The notes beneath the pieces were generated by a model. It worked only from the letters and a program-made list of their open reading frames with translations. It did not search any database and had not been told where the DNA came from. The position numbers and the translations under genes are program-made. Below are positions 1-10,115 of a stretch of 64,000 bases of DNA, in pieces. The DNA is from Eucalyptus grandis (Eukaryota > Streptophyta > Magnoliopsida > Myrtales > Myrtaceae): assembly GCF_016545825.1 (NCBI RefSeq), contig NC_052616.1, forward strand, positions 33,346,192-33,410,191. Direction: 5' to 3'. Position 1 is the stretch's first letter; each line of letters begins with the position of its first letter.

Positions 1-2732
1 GCTGCTCTAACTCGAGATCCTGCGAAACAACTAAGGCAAGTAAAACACGAATAGAAGTATGTCTTACCACATGAGAGAACACCTCATTGTAGTCAATGCT
101 CTCACGCTGTGTATATCATTTCGCCACAAGTCTCGCCTTATACCTCGCTGCCTCAACACCGGGAATGCCCTCTTTCCGTTTGAAGACCCAGTTACTTCCG
201 ACAATCTTTTGGCTCTTGGGTACTTTGACCAGCTCCCATGTCTGATTTCGATGGAGTGATTCCATCTCTTCACTCATAGTCCCTAGCCACTGCGATGACT
301 CCGAACTAGCCATTGCCTCAGAGTAAGACGAAGGCTCATCTGTCTCCACCTCATCACCTACAATCATTGCATAAGTAATATCTGTATAACCATAATGTAC
401 CGGTGGTTTAATTTGCCTCCTCTCTCTATCTGTGGCTATAGTCTGCTGCGGCTTTGCTGGTTGTTCACTATCACCGACTTCAGGAATTGTGGCTTCATCT
501 GCAGTCTCAACTTCTGTTACCTTCGAGGTGAGTCTCCACCTAAAGCTTCACCTCACTTATGACACCATGATCTGTCTTCTCTACTGGTTATGTCTCAGAA
601 CTCCTCTGTTGAAGCATTGCAGTCTCGTCGAAGATCACATCTCTGCTGATTAGAAAACCGGGTGATCTGGGATCAGTACACCACAGCCGGTAGCCTTTCA
701 CCCCTGGTGCATAACCTAGAAATATGCACTTCTTTGCCCTCGGCTCAAGCTTACCATCACTCGCATGAGCATACGCAAGATATCCGAATATTCGTAATTC
801 GGAATAATCAACAGGTTTCCCCGACCATACTTCCTCAGGAGTCTTCCACTCGATAGCAGACGATGGAGATCGATTTACCAAGTAACATGACATGTTCATT
901 GCTTTAGCCCAAAATTCCTTGCCAAGTCCTGCATGCGAAAGCATGCATCGAGCTCGCTCAAGCAAGATTTTGTTCTTTCATTTTGCCACGCCATTCTGCT
1001 GTAGTGTCTCAGGTACTGTGCGGTGTCTTACAATACATTCTTTCTCGCAGAACTCGGTAAAATCTTTACCACATAACTCTATGCCATTATCGGTTCTCAG
1101 GCACTTGATCTGCTTATCTGACTGCTTCTCAATCAATGCCTTAAATTTCTTGAATCGATCAAACACTTCAAATTTGTGCTTCAGAAAGTATACCATACAT
1201 TCCTCGAATAATCGTCGATAAAAGTCAGCATATATCGGGCACCTCCTTTTGAAGGAACCGAAGACGGGCCCCAGACGTCTGAATGAATATATTCAACAGG
1301 TCGTTTGGTTGAATGAATAGCTGTTGTAAACTTAACTCGGTGTTGCTTCCCATAGATGCAGTGCTTACATAAGTCCAGCTTCTCTGTTTTCTGACCACTC
1401 AACAACTCCTTTCACTTAGCATTGTCATACCTGCCTCACTCATGTGCCCCAAACGCATATGCCATAACTGAGTCAAGTTAGAGTTTGACTCACCTGATAA
1501 AATAGCAGCACTTCCAGTCACGGTCTCTCCCAGTAGATAATAGAGAGTATTCACTTTCTTCCCTTTCATCCCTGTCATAGCACCTCAAGAGATCTTTAGT
1601 ACTCCACCTTCAGCGGTGTACCTACACCCGATATCATCGAGTGTCCCCAGAGAAATAAGGTTCTTCTTGAGCTCCGGTACATGCCTCACATCTGTCAATG
1701 TGCGAACCACCCCATCGTGCATCCGGATCCGAATTGTCCCTATCCCCATAGCCTTACAGACTGCATTATTCTCCAAAAGAACCCTACCACCATCTGCAGC
1801 TTGGTAAGTAGTAAACCAGTTCTTATGAGGCGTCATGTGATAAGAACACCCCGAATCTAGCACCCATTTGTCTCCTGACGAAGTATCAGTCACACATAAA
1901 ACAGCTTCTGCATCCCTATTGCTCCCCTCAACAACATTTGCCACACTGCTTGTAGCATTTTGCTTATCAACCTTATTTCTTCGCTTTGGACAATCTCTCC
2001 TGATGTGCCCCTCCTCGTGACACTCAAAGCACTTCACGCGTCCTTTGGACTTTCTATTGCGTGATTTTGATCTACTTTTACCTCTGCTGCTACTAGGTTC
2101 TTGATGTTGTTTTCTACCCCGAATCGTCAGTGCTTGCGCTGCTCCTTTTGCCAGATCGTCATCTTGCAACTTTCTCTGCCACTCCTTAGAGAATAAGGCG
2201 GACTTTACCTCCTCTGAGGTAATAGTAGTACGCCTCTGCAACAGCGAATCAGTAAAGTGCTCCCATATGACTCTGGTAAAGAGGCTAACAACATCATGCC
2301 CTGTTCTTTATCATCAAGTATCTTACCGACGTTCTTCAGATCTAACATGAGTTTATTAAATTCATCTAGGTGGGTTCTGATAGACGTACTTTCAGTATAT
2401 CTAAATTGAAACATCTTCTTTAGCATATACAAGCGATTGTTCAAACCTTTCTTCACATAGAGTGCTTGAAGTTTTGCCCATAATGCTGTGGCATCCTCCT
2501 CCTCAATAACCTCTAGTAAGACCTCATCTGACAAATTTAACAGAATTATGCTCTTTGCTTTTTGCATAAGCTCTACCCTCTCTGAGGCTTTCATTATAAT
2601 CGACAACTCATCCTCACCATCCAGTGCCTTGGCCAAACCTTGTGTTGTCAATAAAGCCTGCATCTCGATGCTCCATAATACAAAATTATTTCTCCCATCA
2701 AACTTCTCAATCTCAGATTTCCTCTTAGACAT
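1..2732 (-). pseudogene. Copia gag-pol polyprotein, frameshifted and partial
   Basis: The product would be the copia polyprotein. From the start codon at 2732 the visible parts are: gag (2732 to about 2225, starting MSKRKSEIEKFDGRNNFVLW), a CCHC zinc knuckle ([14 protein letters not shown], near 2030-1990), a protease with the DSG active site ([11 protein letters not shown], near 1870), the GAG-pre-integrase and integrase catalytic core (about 1500-980), the integrase C-terminal part (965-588), and the start of reverse transcriptase (VGSNWVFKRKEG, 270 to window edge). Gag runs into protease by a frameshift near 2225. Further frame changes occur near 1585, 1400 and 975. The family normally encodes one uninterrupted polyprotein of about 1,300-1,400 residues, so this copy is defective. 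Confidence 0.9.
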
Positions 2733-2810
2733 AATTGCAATAACAAAATTTCCAGATAATAATCAGACAAGCCAAAAGCCCCAAATCACAATTAAGAAAT
2801 CCAACCCCAA

Positions 2811-2822
2811 GCTCTGATACCA
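2811..2822 (-). other. Primer binding site, initiator-Met tRNA
   Basis: Read on the minus strand, this is TGGTATCAGAGC. It matches the 3' end of plant initiator tRNA-Met and lies two bases inside the LTR. Confidence 0.85.
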
Positions 2823-2824
2823 AT

Positions 2825-3626
2825 TGTTGGGATATAATATGCGGAAACGATAGGATCTTGCAAATTACGTCAATGCGAAATTGCCAGAGAAATAAACGAG
2901 AAAATTAGGACACTAGAAATTTACGTGGTTCGGTCTGAGTATCGGTACCTACATCCACGGGGAGAGCCAGCAGCAAATAATCCACTAAAATCGGAGAATC
3001 AGAGTTTATAATCACTCAATCGCTCAAGTGTTTCCCGCACCTAGATTTAACCCCAAACCCAAAGTGTTAAATAACAACTCGCTTGAATATAAAATTACGG
3101 CACAAAAATACCGCGCAACAAAACTCTCTACGTATGGTTTCGCGAGGCTTCAAGATCTTGGGATCTTCTTCAAGCGGCGTGGACGTGCGCAGCTTCTCAC
3201 GTACGTAGGGTTTCTTTCGCAGCTCCTTCGGCGGCTTATCTTTCACCTGCAAAAGAATTCTGTTTATATATGTTTACGTGTGTGACCTTGGGCCCACCAC
3301 TAAATTTCCTATTTTGGCTTCACAGAATGGTGCTGCAGAGTCTTCTTTCTTCGGACGTGAGTTTGTTGACTTTTGAGCCCCACCTGGATAAGAAGAATTC
3401 GGCCATCCTTAAAAAAAACAGATTCTCTCGGAGACTTCGGCGTAGACGTCCAAAGAAGAAATACTTCTTTTTTTCATCTTTATCCGAGTTGAAATCTACT
3501 TGGGAAAAACTTTATTAACAAATTTGGTTTAACAAAACTTATTCGAATTCAAACTCGAGTCATTAATTTAATATATTTTTCTTCATCTGTGTGCGTGCCT
3601 CTGATTCTAATAAAATAAGTTCAACA
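2825..3626 (-). repeat. 5' LTR of the minus-strand copia element
   Basis: The LTR is bounded by a perfect 5-bp inverted repeat, TGTTG at 2825 and CAACA ending at 3626, and is about 802 bp long. A primer binding site lies immediately inside it. The outer boundary rests on the inverted termini only, because the second LTR is outside the window. Confidence 0.75.
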
Positions 3627-3991
3627 CAAGTGGGAAATGCGTCATTTGGTCACTCTTGAGAAGTTGCCTTATTCTTTATTGAGAGTAGCTGGTGTTGAAT
3701 GACGAATCCAAATCAACAGTATCAGCTTTTTCTTACTGTGACCTTGTCATTCTAGCTAGTCTAAATTTTTGGTGAAACTCGAATCAAAATTTCGCTTTTG
3801 TATGAGGCAGAAAGCCAGTCTTCTCGCCACAAGTACTGTACATAACCAATTTTTAGCGGATTATGTCCTGTGTTTATACAGGCAATGCTTTTGCCTGCCT
3901 GGCTCTTATTGATTATCTGGAAGCAGCAGTTTCAACTTTGGAAAAGCAGAACTTCTATTTCACACTATAGGACAGGAGGAGGAGCGAACGA
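3627..3991. other. Intergenic gap between copia LTR and RLK relic
   Basis: No coding region or repeat was recognised. The stretch lies downstream of the stop codon of the receptor kinase pseudogene and may include its former 3' UTR. Confidence 0.5.
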
Positions 3992-4335
3992 TCATCTCAT
4001 GTGCTCAAGAACCGTTTTGATCTTATTGAGTTTCGCAAGGACATCATTCTTGCGCATTCTTTCTTCAGGCAACTCAGCACAACAATGCACTGCCAACTCC
4101 AGGATTGAAGACAGGCAGTCCAGTTTTGTAGCACTTAGCTCTTCTCTGCTTAATAGATTTGTATTTAGGATGTCTTGAACTGCATGAGGAAGCGACTTCT
4201 CAACCCCCTGCTTCAAGCTTTCTACCGCAGAAAACATCTCGTCTGTTGGCCTCTTTCCTGTGAAAGTTTCCATCAGCAAGATTCCACACCTGTCCACGTC
4301 GCCTCTTGTGGAAACAAATCCACCCGACCCATACT

Positions 4336-4474
4336 CTACACGCGAAAACATAAGGTGTCATAAGGCATAATACCAGTTTTCGTATCTCTATATAGGTGTA
4401 TATGTATCCGTATGTTCAGTTCATTCATTATGTTGGTGCACCATATGGCAAAAGTGGCAGCAGATAATCATCAC
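4336..4474 (-). other. Conserved kinase-domain intron of the RLK relic
   Basis: On the minus strand the donor follows ...GCACCAG and the acceptor precedes AGTATGGG. Splicing joins G with AG to give codon GAG and the peptide APEYGSGG, matching the kinase APE motif followed by the usual YGSxG. The intron is 139 bp. Xa21-type genes are known to carry a single intron in this part of the kinase domain. Confidence 0.85.
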
Positions 4475-6455
4475 CTGGTGCCATGTATACCATGGTGGCA
4501 AGGGTCTTGGTTTGAGTCATCGACTTCTCTTCACCAAGAAGTTTGGCGATGCCAAAGTCATAAAGGCAAGCAACCAAATCTCCACCTAATAGGACGTTGT
4601 TCGGTTTCGAATCACGGTCAACAATGGGAATCGAATACCCTTCATGCAGATACTTGAGTCCAGACGCGACATCTATCATGATATTGAGTCTCTGTAGGAT
4701 GTCTAAATGGTACCCCTCACAGTGTAACCAACTCTCTAGGCTTCCATTTGGCATGTACTCCAGAATGAATGCTCTGAAATCGAGGTTACAACAACTGCTG
4801 ATGATCTTCACGAGATTATGATGGCGAATTCTCATGCTCCTCAGTACCTCACATTCTGCTTTGAAACTCTTTAGAGTGCCTTCTAGTTCTAAATTGAAGA
4901 CCTCAACTGCGATGCTTACGCCATCTGACAGTGTTCCTCTGTAAACCAAGCCGAAACACCCCGCTCCTAACAAGTTGCTTGGGCTTAGACCATTTGTTGC
5001 CTGTAGAACTTCGTAGTAGCTTATCCTTCTTCTTGATGCGAAGGTCATCGAAGCTTCATCTGTGGAAAGCCTTGTATTTCTTCTCAAATACCGCAGCTGA
5101 ACAAACAAAAGGCCTAAAGCAAATATTGCCGCCAAAATAGAAGGTGGAAGAATTCTTAGCAGACGCAATTTCTTAGTTTGTGATTGATGAATCGCAGTGA
5201 CAGGGCACAGAGGAACTTGTAGACGAGGATCGCCACAAAGAGCTTCATTTCCTACGAATGAAGGAATCTTTCCCGATAAGTGATTGAAAGAAAGGTTTGA
5301 GTATTTGAGGTACGATAGTGACTCCAACGATTTGGGAATCGGCCCGGTCAGGTTATTACTTGATAAATCCAGAGACTCCAAGCTCACCAGCTTTCCAAAT
5401 GACTCAGGAATATCACCTCGAAACATGTTTATGTCATACAGAGAAGTTCCACATGTTTTGAAGGTTTTCAATGGAGTTAGGTATTTTGCCCAACTGTTGG
5501 TTACCTGATAAATCTACAACCGTCACTGCCTTTAGATTTCTGACTCCGGGAGCAAGATCCCCGCTCAGAAAATGTGTGGAAATATTTAACACCGATATGT
5601 TATTTAAACTCCATGATGAATCAGGTATGGTGCCCGTTAACTGGTTAGAACCTAAGTAGAGTTCTCCTAACGAAGTAAGGTTACCAATACACAAAAGTAT
5701 TGATCCGTTGAGTTCGTTGCTGCTCAAGGATAAGAAAGCCAAGCTCGGGAGGTTACAGATGTCTTCAGGAACCGGTCCGTGCGGCTTGTTGTCCTGAAGA
5801 TACAAACCTTGAAGCTTCCCTATAATTGCGATGGTCGTGGGTATAGGCTCGGTCAACTCGTTATGTCCAACATTGAAAAGGGTCAAGCCACTTAAATTGC
5901 CGACCTCGCAGGGAATGCTGCCAATGAGCTTAGAGCTCTCCATGGAAAGCCACTCCGGATAACTAGAGAGATTCCCTATCTAGGAAAGAAGGAAAGTGTT
6001 CAGCTCGTTCTCCTGTAGATCAATCCTTCTCAAATATCTGCAATTACCTAAAGTGGTGATGATGGTCAATCCTTCACTTGAAGGTTCACTGGTCAAATTG
6101 TTCCCAGCCAGGCTGAACCATCGCAAGTATTTCAATTTGCCGAGCGAGGAACGAATGGATCCGGAGAAATAGTTCTGGGGCAGTTCTAGAGTGGTTAGTT
6201 GGGAACAGTTGGAGAGCTCGCTCAGAATCGGCCCTGTTAATTCGTTTCTACCGAGGAAAAGTTGCATAAGATTTGGCATAGAGAAGCCAATGCTCGATGG
6301 CAGAATACCGGTGAGATGAGTCATGGTCATTGCGATAACTTGAATCGTCAATATGTTGAAGATCGCCAATGGAATGGGCGCGGACAAGCTATTGTTTGTT
6401 AGGCTCAGGACCTGCAGGTTCTTTAAATTCCCAATTTCCGGCAGTATTTCGCCTT

Positions 6456-7045
6456 AAAGTTGAAATAAAGAGGAAACGATCATGAAATACATTAACTATA
6501 TCTAACACTGTCGCAGATAATTTTGTATGGACTCAAATGCAATGTAATGGTGAAATTCTTGATGGGTCGAATTGCAATTTCAAGACTTGAACTTGGAGCA
6601 AGCAACACTACATTAAATTTTGAAATAGGAGTTTGGTAGGAGACATACTGTTGGAATTCAAGTCGGCGGAAGACGACTTACCTGATTCCGATGCACAAAC
6701 AACAAATAGCCCCGGAACGAACGTTGAATTGCGAATAAATCACGAACAACATTACCTCACGTTAGTCTGAATGCAATCATAAGGAAAACACCTGATTTCC
6801 ACGGCGTAAATGCCGATTGTTTTTGCAAAACTGAAATGGAATGCCTTCTTCTTCCTTGATGGAAATGGAGAGAAATTTGGTGCGTATGTTTTGCCAACCA
6901 CTCCAACGGTTGTGTTCGGGAGACTTTTATACGTTTCCTTTCGTACCCCTCCATTAGTGTTTTTCCATCGTAACGCATCAAGACGAAACGGTGCGTTCCA
7001 ATCGCACCCCATCATGGACGTACTAGCTAAAGTACTACATATACC
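6456..7045. other. Foreign DNA interrupting the RLK leucine-rich repeats
   Basis: The LRR pattern stops after GANNLIG (minus strand, near 7050) and resumes at EIGNLKNLQVLSL near 6450. The DNA between does not encode LRRs. Part of it, from about 6648, begins TGTTGGAATTC in the way an LTR would, but I found no matching end or target duplication. The type of inserted element is therefore unresolved. Confidence 0.6.
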
Positions 7046-7955
7046 AATCAAATTGTTCGCGCCTAGATATAACCCAGTTAGCATAGTCAAGTTTCCGAGC
7101 TCTCTGGGTATGGTTCCTGAAAAATTATTCACCGAAAGGGAGGAGAAGCTGAAGCTGCTGGCATTCAGACAAACTGGAAGGTGTGTCTGTCCACTGAACT
7201 GATTGAAGGACAAGAACAGTCTTTGTAAGTCCGGAAGATTCGCACAAATGTTCCGGGGAAGGTCACCAGATAAGTTGTTGGAGTTGAGATCGACTGAAAA
7301 TGAAGGATGGCATCGAGCCTGAGAGCTGATTATTGCTGAGGTCGATCATCTTCAGTGATGAAATGTTGAAAATCAGCGGTGTGATCGGGCCTGATAGCTG
7401 GTTCATGCTTAGGTCGAGCTTCTGCAGCGTGGACACATTGCAAATAGACTCCGGTATCACGCTGGAGAAGCTGTTGCCATTCAAGAACGGGTATTTGAGC
7501 CATGGCAACCAGGGGAACCACTGCTGGATCTCCCCTTCGAAGGAGTTGTTCCTGACACTGAAGTACCGAACCCGGCGGAGGCGTGAGAGCTCCCCTGGCA
7601 GAGACCCGTGGAACGTGCTGTTGGTGATGTTGAAGTAGGCGAGGAAAGAGAGGCTGCCCAGATGAGGAGGCAGTGTGCCTGAGAGACCCATGAAGGCTCG
7701 GTTGAGGCTCGTGACCCTACCGTGAGTAATGCCACGGGTGATCCCAGCCCAGTTGTAGATTGATGTGGTCTCTGTCCAGTTTGTGGACAAGAGGTCATGT
7801 GGGTCATTGGTGATGTGCTGTTTCAGGGCAAGAAGGGAGGTCTGGTCTGTGCTGATGCTGGTTTGTTGAGCCATGGCTGGTCCAATGATGCAGTGGAGAA
7901 AGAGAAGCAATAATGCTTTGATGATGTTGCTGGGGGGTCTTGGTGTTGTCTCCAT

Positions 7956-8243
7956 TAGTGAGGTTCATTGATGGTAAAGAATTGGATGAAGCAGAACTCT
8001 TGACATATAATGTGAAGGACTTGTGGTGTGCTCCCCAATTCTAGGACAATATATAATAGGAATTCGTTCGAGCCTTTCTTTTTAAAGAGTGCCCTTGAGC
8101 CACTATGAAAATAATTGATTTTCAAAATATAAGTTGTGCATATCGTGGTAACAATCAATGCATTGAATTACAATTTCTCTTTTATTTGATGGCTTATGGA
8201 GTGCTCCAAAGGGCAAATTTTTTTATATGATGCTACATGCATA
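7956..8243. other. RLK 5' flank; start of segmental-duplication copy A
   Basis: No gene is seen. From about 8068 the sequence is alignable with 39108 onward (shared stretches such as GAAAATA followed by TTGATTTTCAAAATATA), so duplication copy A begins here. Confidence 0.6.
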
Positions 8244-8821
8244 TGACACGGCCCACAAACAAAGCATGATCCAAGATCGTCCGTGACGGGCCGTGTCACG
8301 TATAAGGGGCTACCCGAAAGCAGCCCACGAACGACCCATGAGCAGAACGAGCGGAAGGCCCATGTGCAGCCCATGAGTGACCCCTAAACGATGTTCGAGC
8401 AGCTCGTGACGGTTCAGCTGGTCGCGTGTCAGACGAACCTGCAACCTTGATCTTGCTTCTAACACACGCCCATGGTCTGCCCAAGGCCTGACACGCGCGA
8501 CCCATGGGCTTCCCAAGGGCCTGCCAGGTGCAGACCATCGAGTAGCCTTCGAGTAGCTTGTTGTATAGCTTGTAATGATTATATGGATTCAAAATGAGCC
8601 GTTGGATCGGAGGGATGATCCACAGCTGAGATGCGACCCGCTCTTGTATAAATAGGGATCCCTCTCCCACTTTGTAATCAGTTCGTTCACAAGCAATATA
8701 CACTCTCTTTGCCCATTCGGTTCTTGTATTCGAGCGCGCGCGTGTGTGTAAGGCTGACTTGGGATCACTGATCCTAAGGCCGCGCGGTGTTTGATCGACC
8801 GAAATTGATCGACCCGTGACA
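8244..8821 (+). repeat. 5' LTR of Galadriel-like element
   Basis: The LTR starts TGACACGGCCC and ends ACCCGTGACA. It matches 13464-14041 over the same 578-bp length. A TATA-like box, TATAAATA, lies at 8647-8654, about 175 bp before the LTR end, in the position expected for the promoter. Confidence 0.96.
8647..8654 (+). promoter_or_regulatory. TATA box of the 5' LTR promoter
   Basis: TATAAATA in a GC-rich setting is conserved at the same place in the 3' LTR (13867-13874). Its position late in the LTR fits the U3/R boundary. Confidence 0.6.
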
Positions 8822-8823
8822 AG

Positions 8824-8835
8824 TGGTATCAGAGC
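8824..8835 (+). other. Primer binding site, initiator-Met tRNA
   Basis: TGGTATCAGAGC begins three bases after the 5' LTR end. It is the standard primer site for initiator tRNA-Met. Confidence 0.9.
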
Positions 8836-8852
8836 CATCATTCCCAAACGAA

Positions 8853-10115
8853 ATGGCTGATCCTCGCGCTGATGCTCTGGTCGTTCAAGGCGATGAGCGT
8901 GAAGATCGTGGGCGTCCAACCGAGAGGGCTACCCGGTCGAAGAAGGCCCGTGCTGCCTCGTGTGCGAGGGATCCGAAGGGAGATCTGGACAACTGTCTGA
9001 CGGCCATAGAGGAGACCGTCACGGACGTCCAGGCGTTGATGGACGACCTGCACCAGGCCGTTGAAGGAGCGGAAGCCGGTAGGGAGGAGTTCTTGGCCGA
9101 AGTGCAAGAGCTCCAAGTCGGCATGGGAGAGCTCCGTGTCGAGGTGCAAGGATCCTTCATGTACGAGCTGCAGCAGCGGGATGAGACTTGGGAAGCCGCG
9201 ATGGCGGCCATGCGGGCGGAAATGACGGAGATGAAGGGCAAGCTCGTGGAGCTTGAAGCGGCACGCGTGAACGGGGTGATCACCGTGCAGTCTCGTGCCG
9301 ATGCACCCAAGCCAAAGGAGTTCAAGGGCTCCCGGGTGGCAAAGGACGTGGATAACTTCCTATGGTACATGGAACGATACTTCCAGACCATGGGAACAAC
9401 CGACGACGTGATCCGAGTGAACACCGCAGCCATGTATTTAGCTGATGATGCGCTGCTATGGTGGAGACGTCGGTCGGATGGTAGGAATGGCGATCCTATC
9501 GTGACATGGGCTCGGTTCGTCGAGGAATTTCGGCGAACCTACTATCCCGCTTATGCGGAGGAGGAAGCCCGAGGGGAACTCAAGCGCCTAGAGCAGAAGG
9601 GCGGAGTTCGTGACTATGTGAAGCGGTTCTCGGAGCTGCTGCTCTAAATCCCGTCCATGACCGAGACGGAGGCGTTCCACCAGTTCATGGGCGGACTCAA
9701 ACCTTGGGTCAAATAGGAGCTCAAACGGTGCAATGCAACAGACCTCACCACAGCCACTTCCGTGGCCGAGTCCCTTGTTGAATATAGGCCGGCAACCGCC
9801 GCCAAGCCCGACTTTCGATCGAGAGAAAAGGCCACTGGTGGGGGAGATCGAGGCCGGTTCCCTCGACCAAATGTTGGTAGACCGCCTCCGACCCCTCATA
9901 GGAATCAACCCGAGTCGAGCCATGGAGGATACCAACGCAAGGTACGCACATACAAGTGCTTCTTTTGTGACGGTCCCCATATGGCTCGGGATTGCCCGAA
10001 GAGAGGAAAGTTGGCGGCCCTGTGCAAGGAGGACAAGCTGCGAGAGGAGGCGTGGTTGGGATCATTGCGGATCCTTGGAATGATCAAGGCCAAGAAGGCC
10101 AAAGAACCGAAATGA
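8853..10115 (+). pseudogene. Gag of Galadriel-like element, three nonsense mutations
   Basis: The chosen ATG at 8853 (MADPRADALVVQ) is the first after the primer site. The N-terminal half is an acidic, probably coiled region. The retrotransposon gag domain follows (about 9290-9640, with SRVAKDVDNFLWYMERYF), then a CCHC knuckle CFFCDGPHMARDC near 9957-9995. Stops interrupt the frame at 9645 (TAA), 9714 (TAG) and 10113 (TGA). All three sit where C-to-T changes of CAA, CAG or CGA would create them. The same frame continues into protease, so the ancestor had one gag-pol ORF. Gag would package the RNA in cytoplasmic particles. Confidence 0.9.

Larger units (their letters stand above)
1..3626 (-). 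mobile_element. Ty1/copia LTR retrotransposon, truncated by window edge
   Basis: A copia-type element lies on the minus strand, so its 5' LTR is at the high-coordinate end. Reading downward, the order is 5' LTR (2825-3626), primer binding site, gag, zinc knuckle, protease, integrase and the start of reverse transcriptase. This PR-IN-RT order identifies Ty1/copia. The remaining RT, RNase H and 3' LTR lie beyond position 1, so neither LTR divergence nor a target duplication can be examined. The reading frame is broken by several frameshifts, so this copy is not autonomous. It sits just downstream of the receptor kinase relic, which is on the same strand. Confidence 0.93.
3992..7955 (-). pseudogene. 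LRR receptor-like kinase (Xa21/At3g47570 type), decayed
   Basis: Intact relatives are plasma-membrane LRR receptor kinases of subfamily XII (Xa21, EFR, At3g47570). The start at 7955 gives a signal peptide with a hydrophobic core (ALLLLFLHCIIGPAMA), followed by an LRRNT domain whose CxWxG cysteine is lost (YNWAGITRG). Leucine-rich repeats follow down to about 5220, then a transmembrane helix near 5150-5085 and a kinase domain. The glycine loop GAGCFG and DFG survive. The VAVK lysine is Glu (AVEVF, 4902-4904), and the HRD loop reads DRDSKPNN. Breaks in order: frameshift near 7296, foreign DNA about 7045-6456, in-frame TAG at 5980-5982, frameshift near 5445. The kinase intron (4336-4474) still has GT-AG ends and splices in frame to restore APE. 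A functional receptor is excluded; the lost lysine suggests the kinase was inactive or under relaxed selection. Confidence 0.9.

Noticed and set aside
6648..7035. Solo LTR inside the receptor kinase relic
   Set aside because: The TGTTGGAATTC start is LTR-like, but I found no matching CA end, inverted terminus or target duplication, so it is reported only as foreign DNA.
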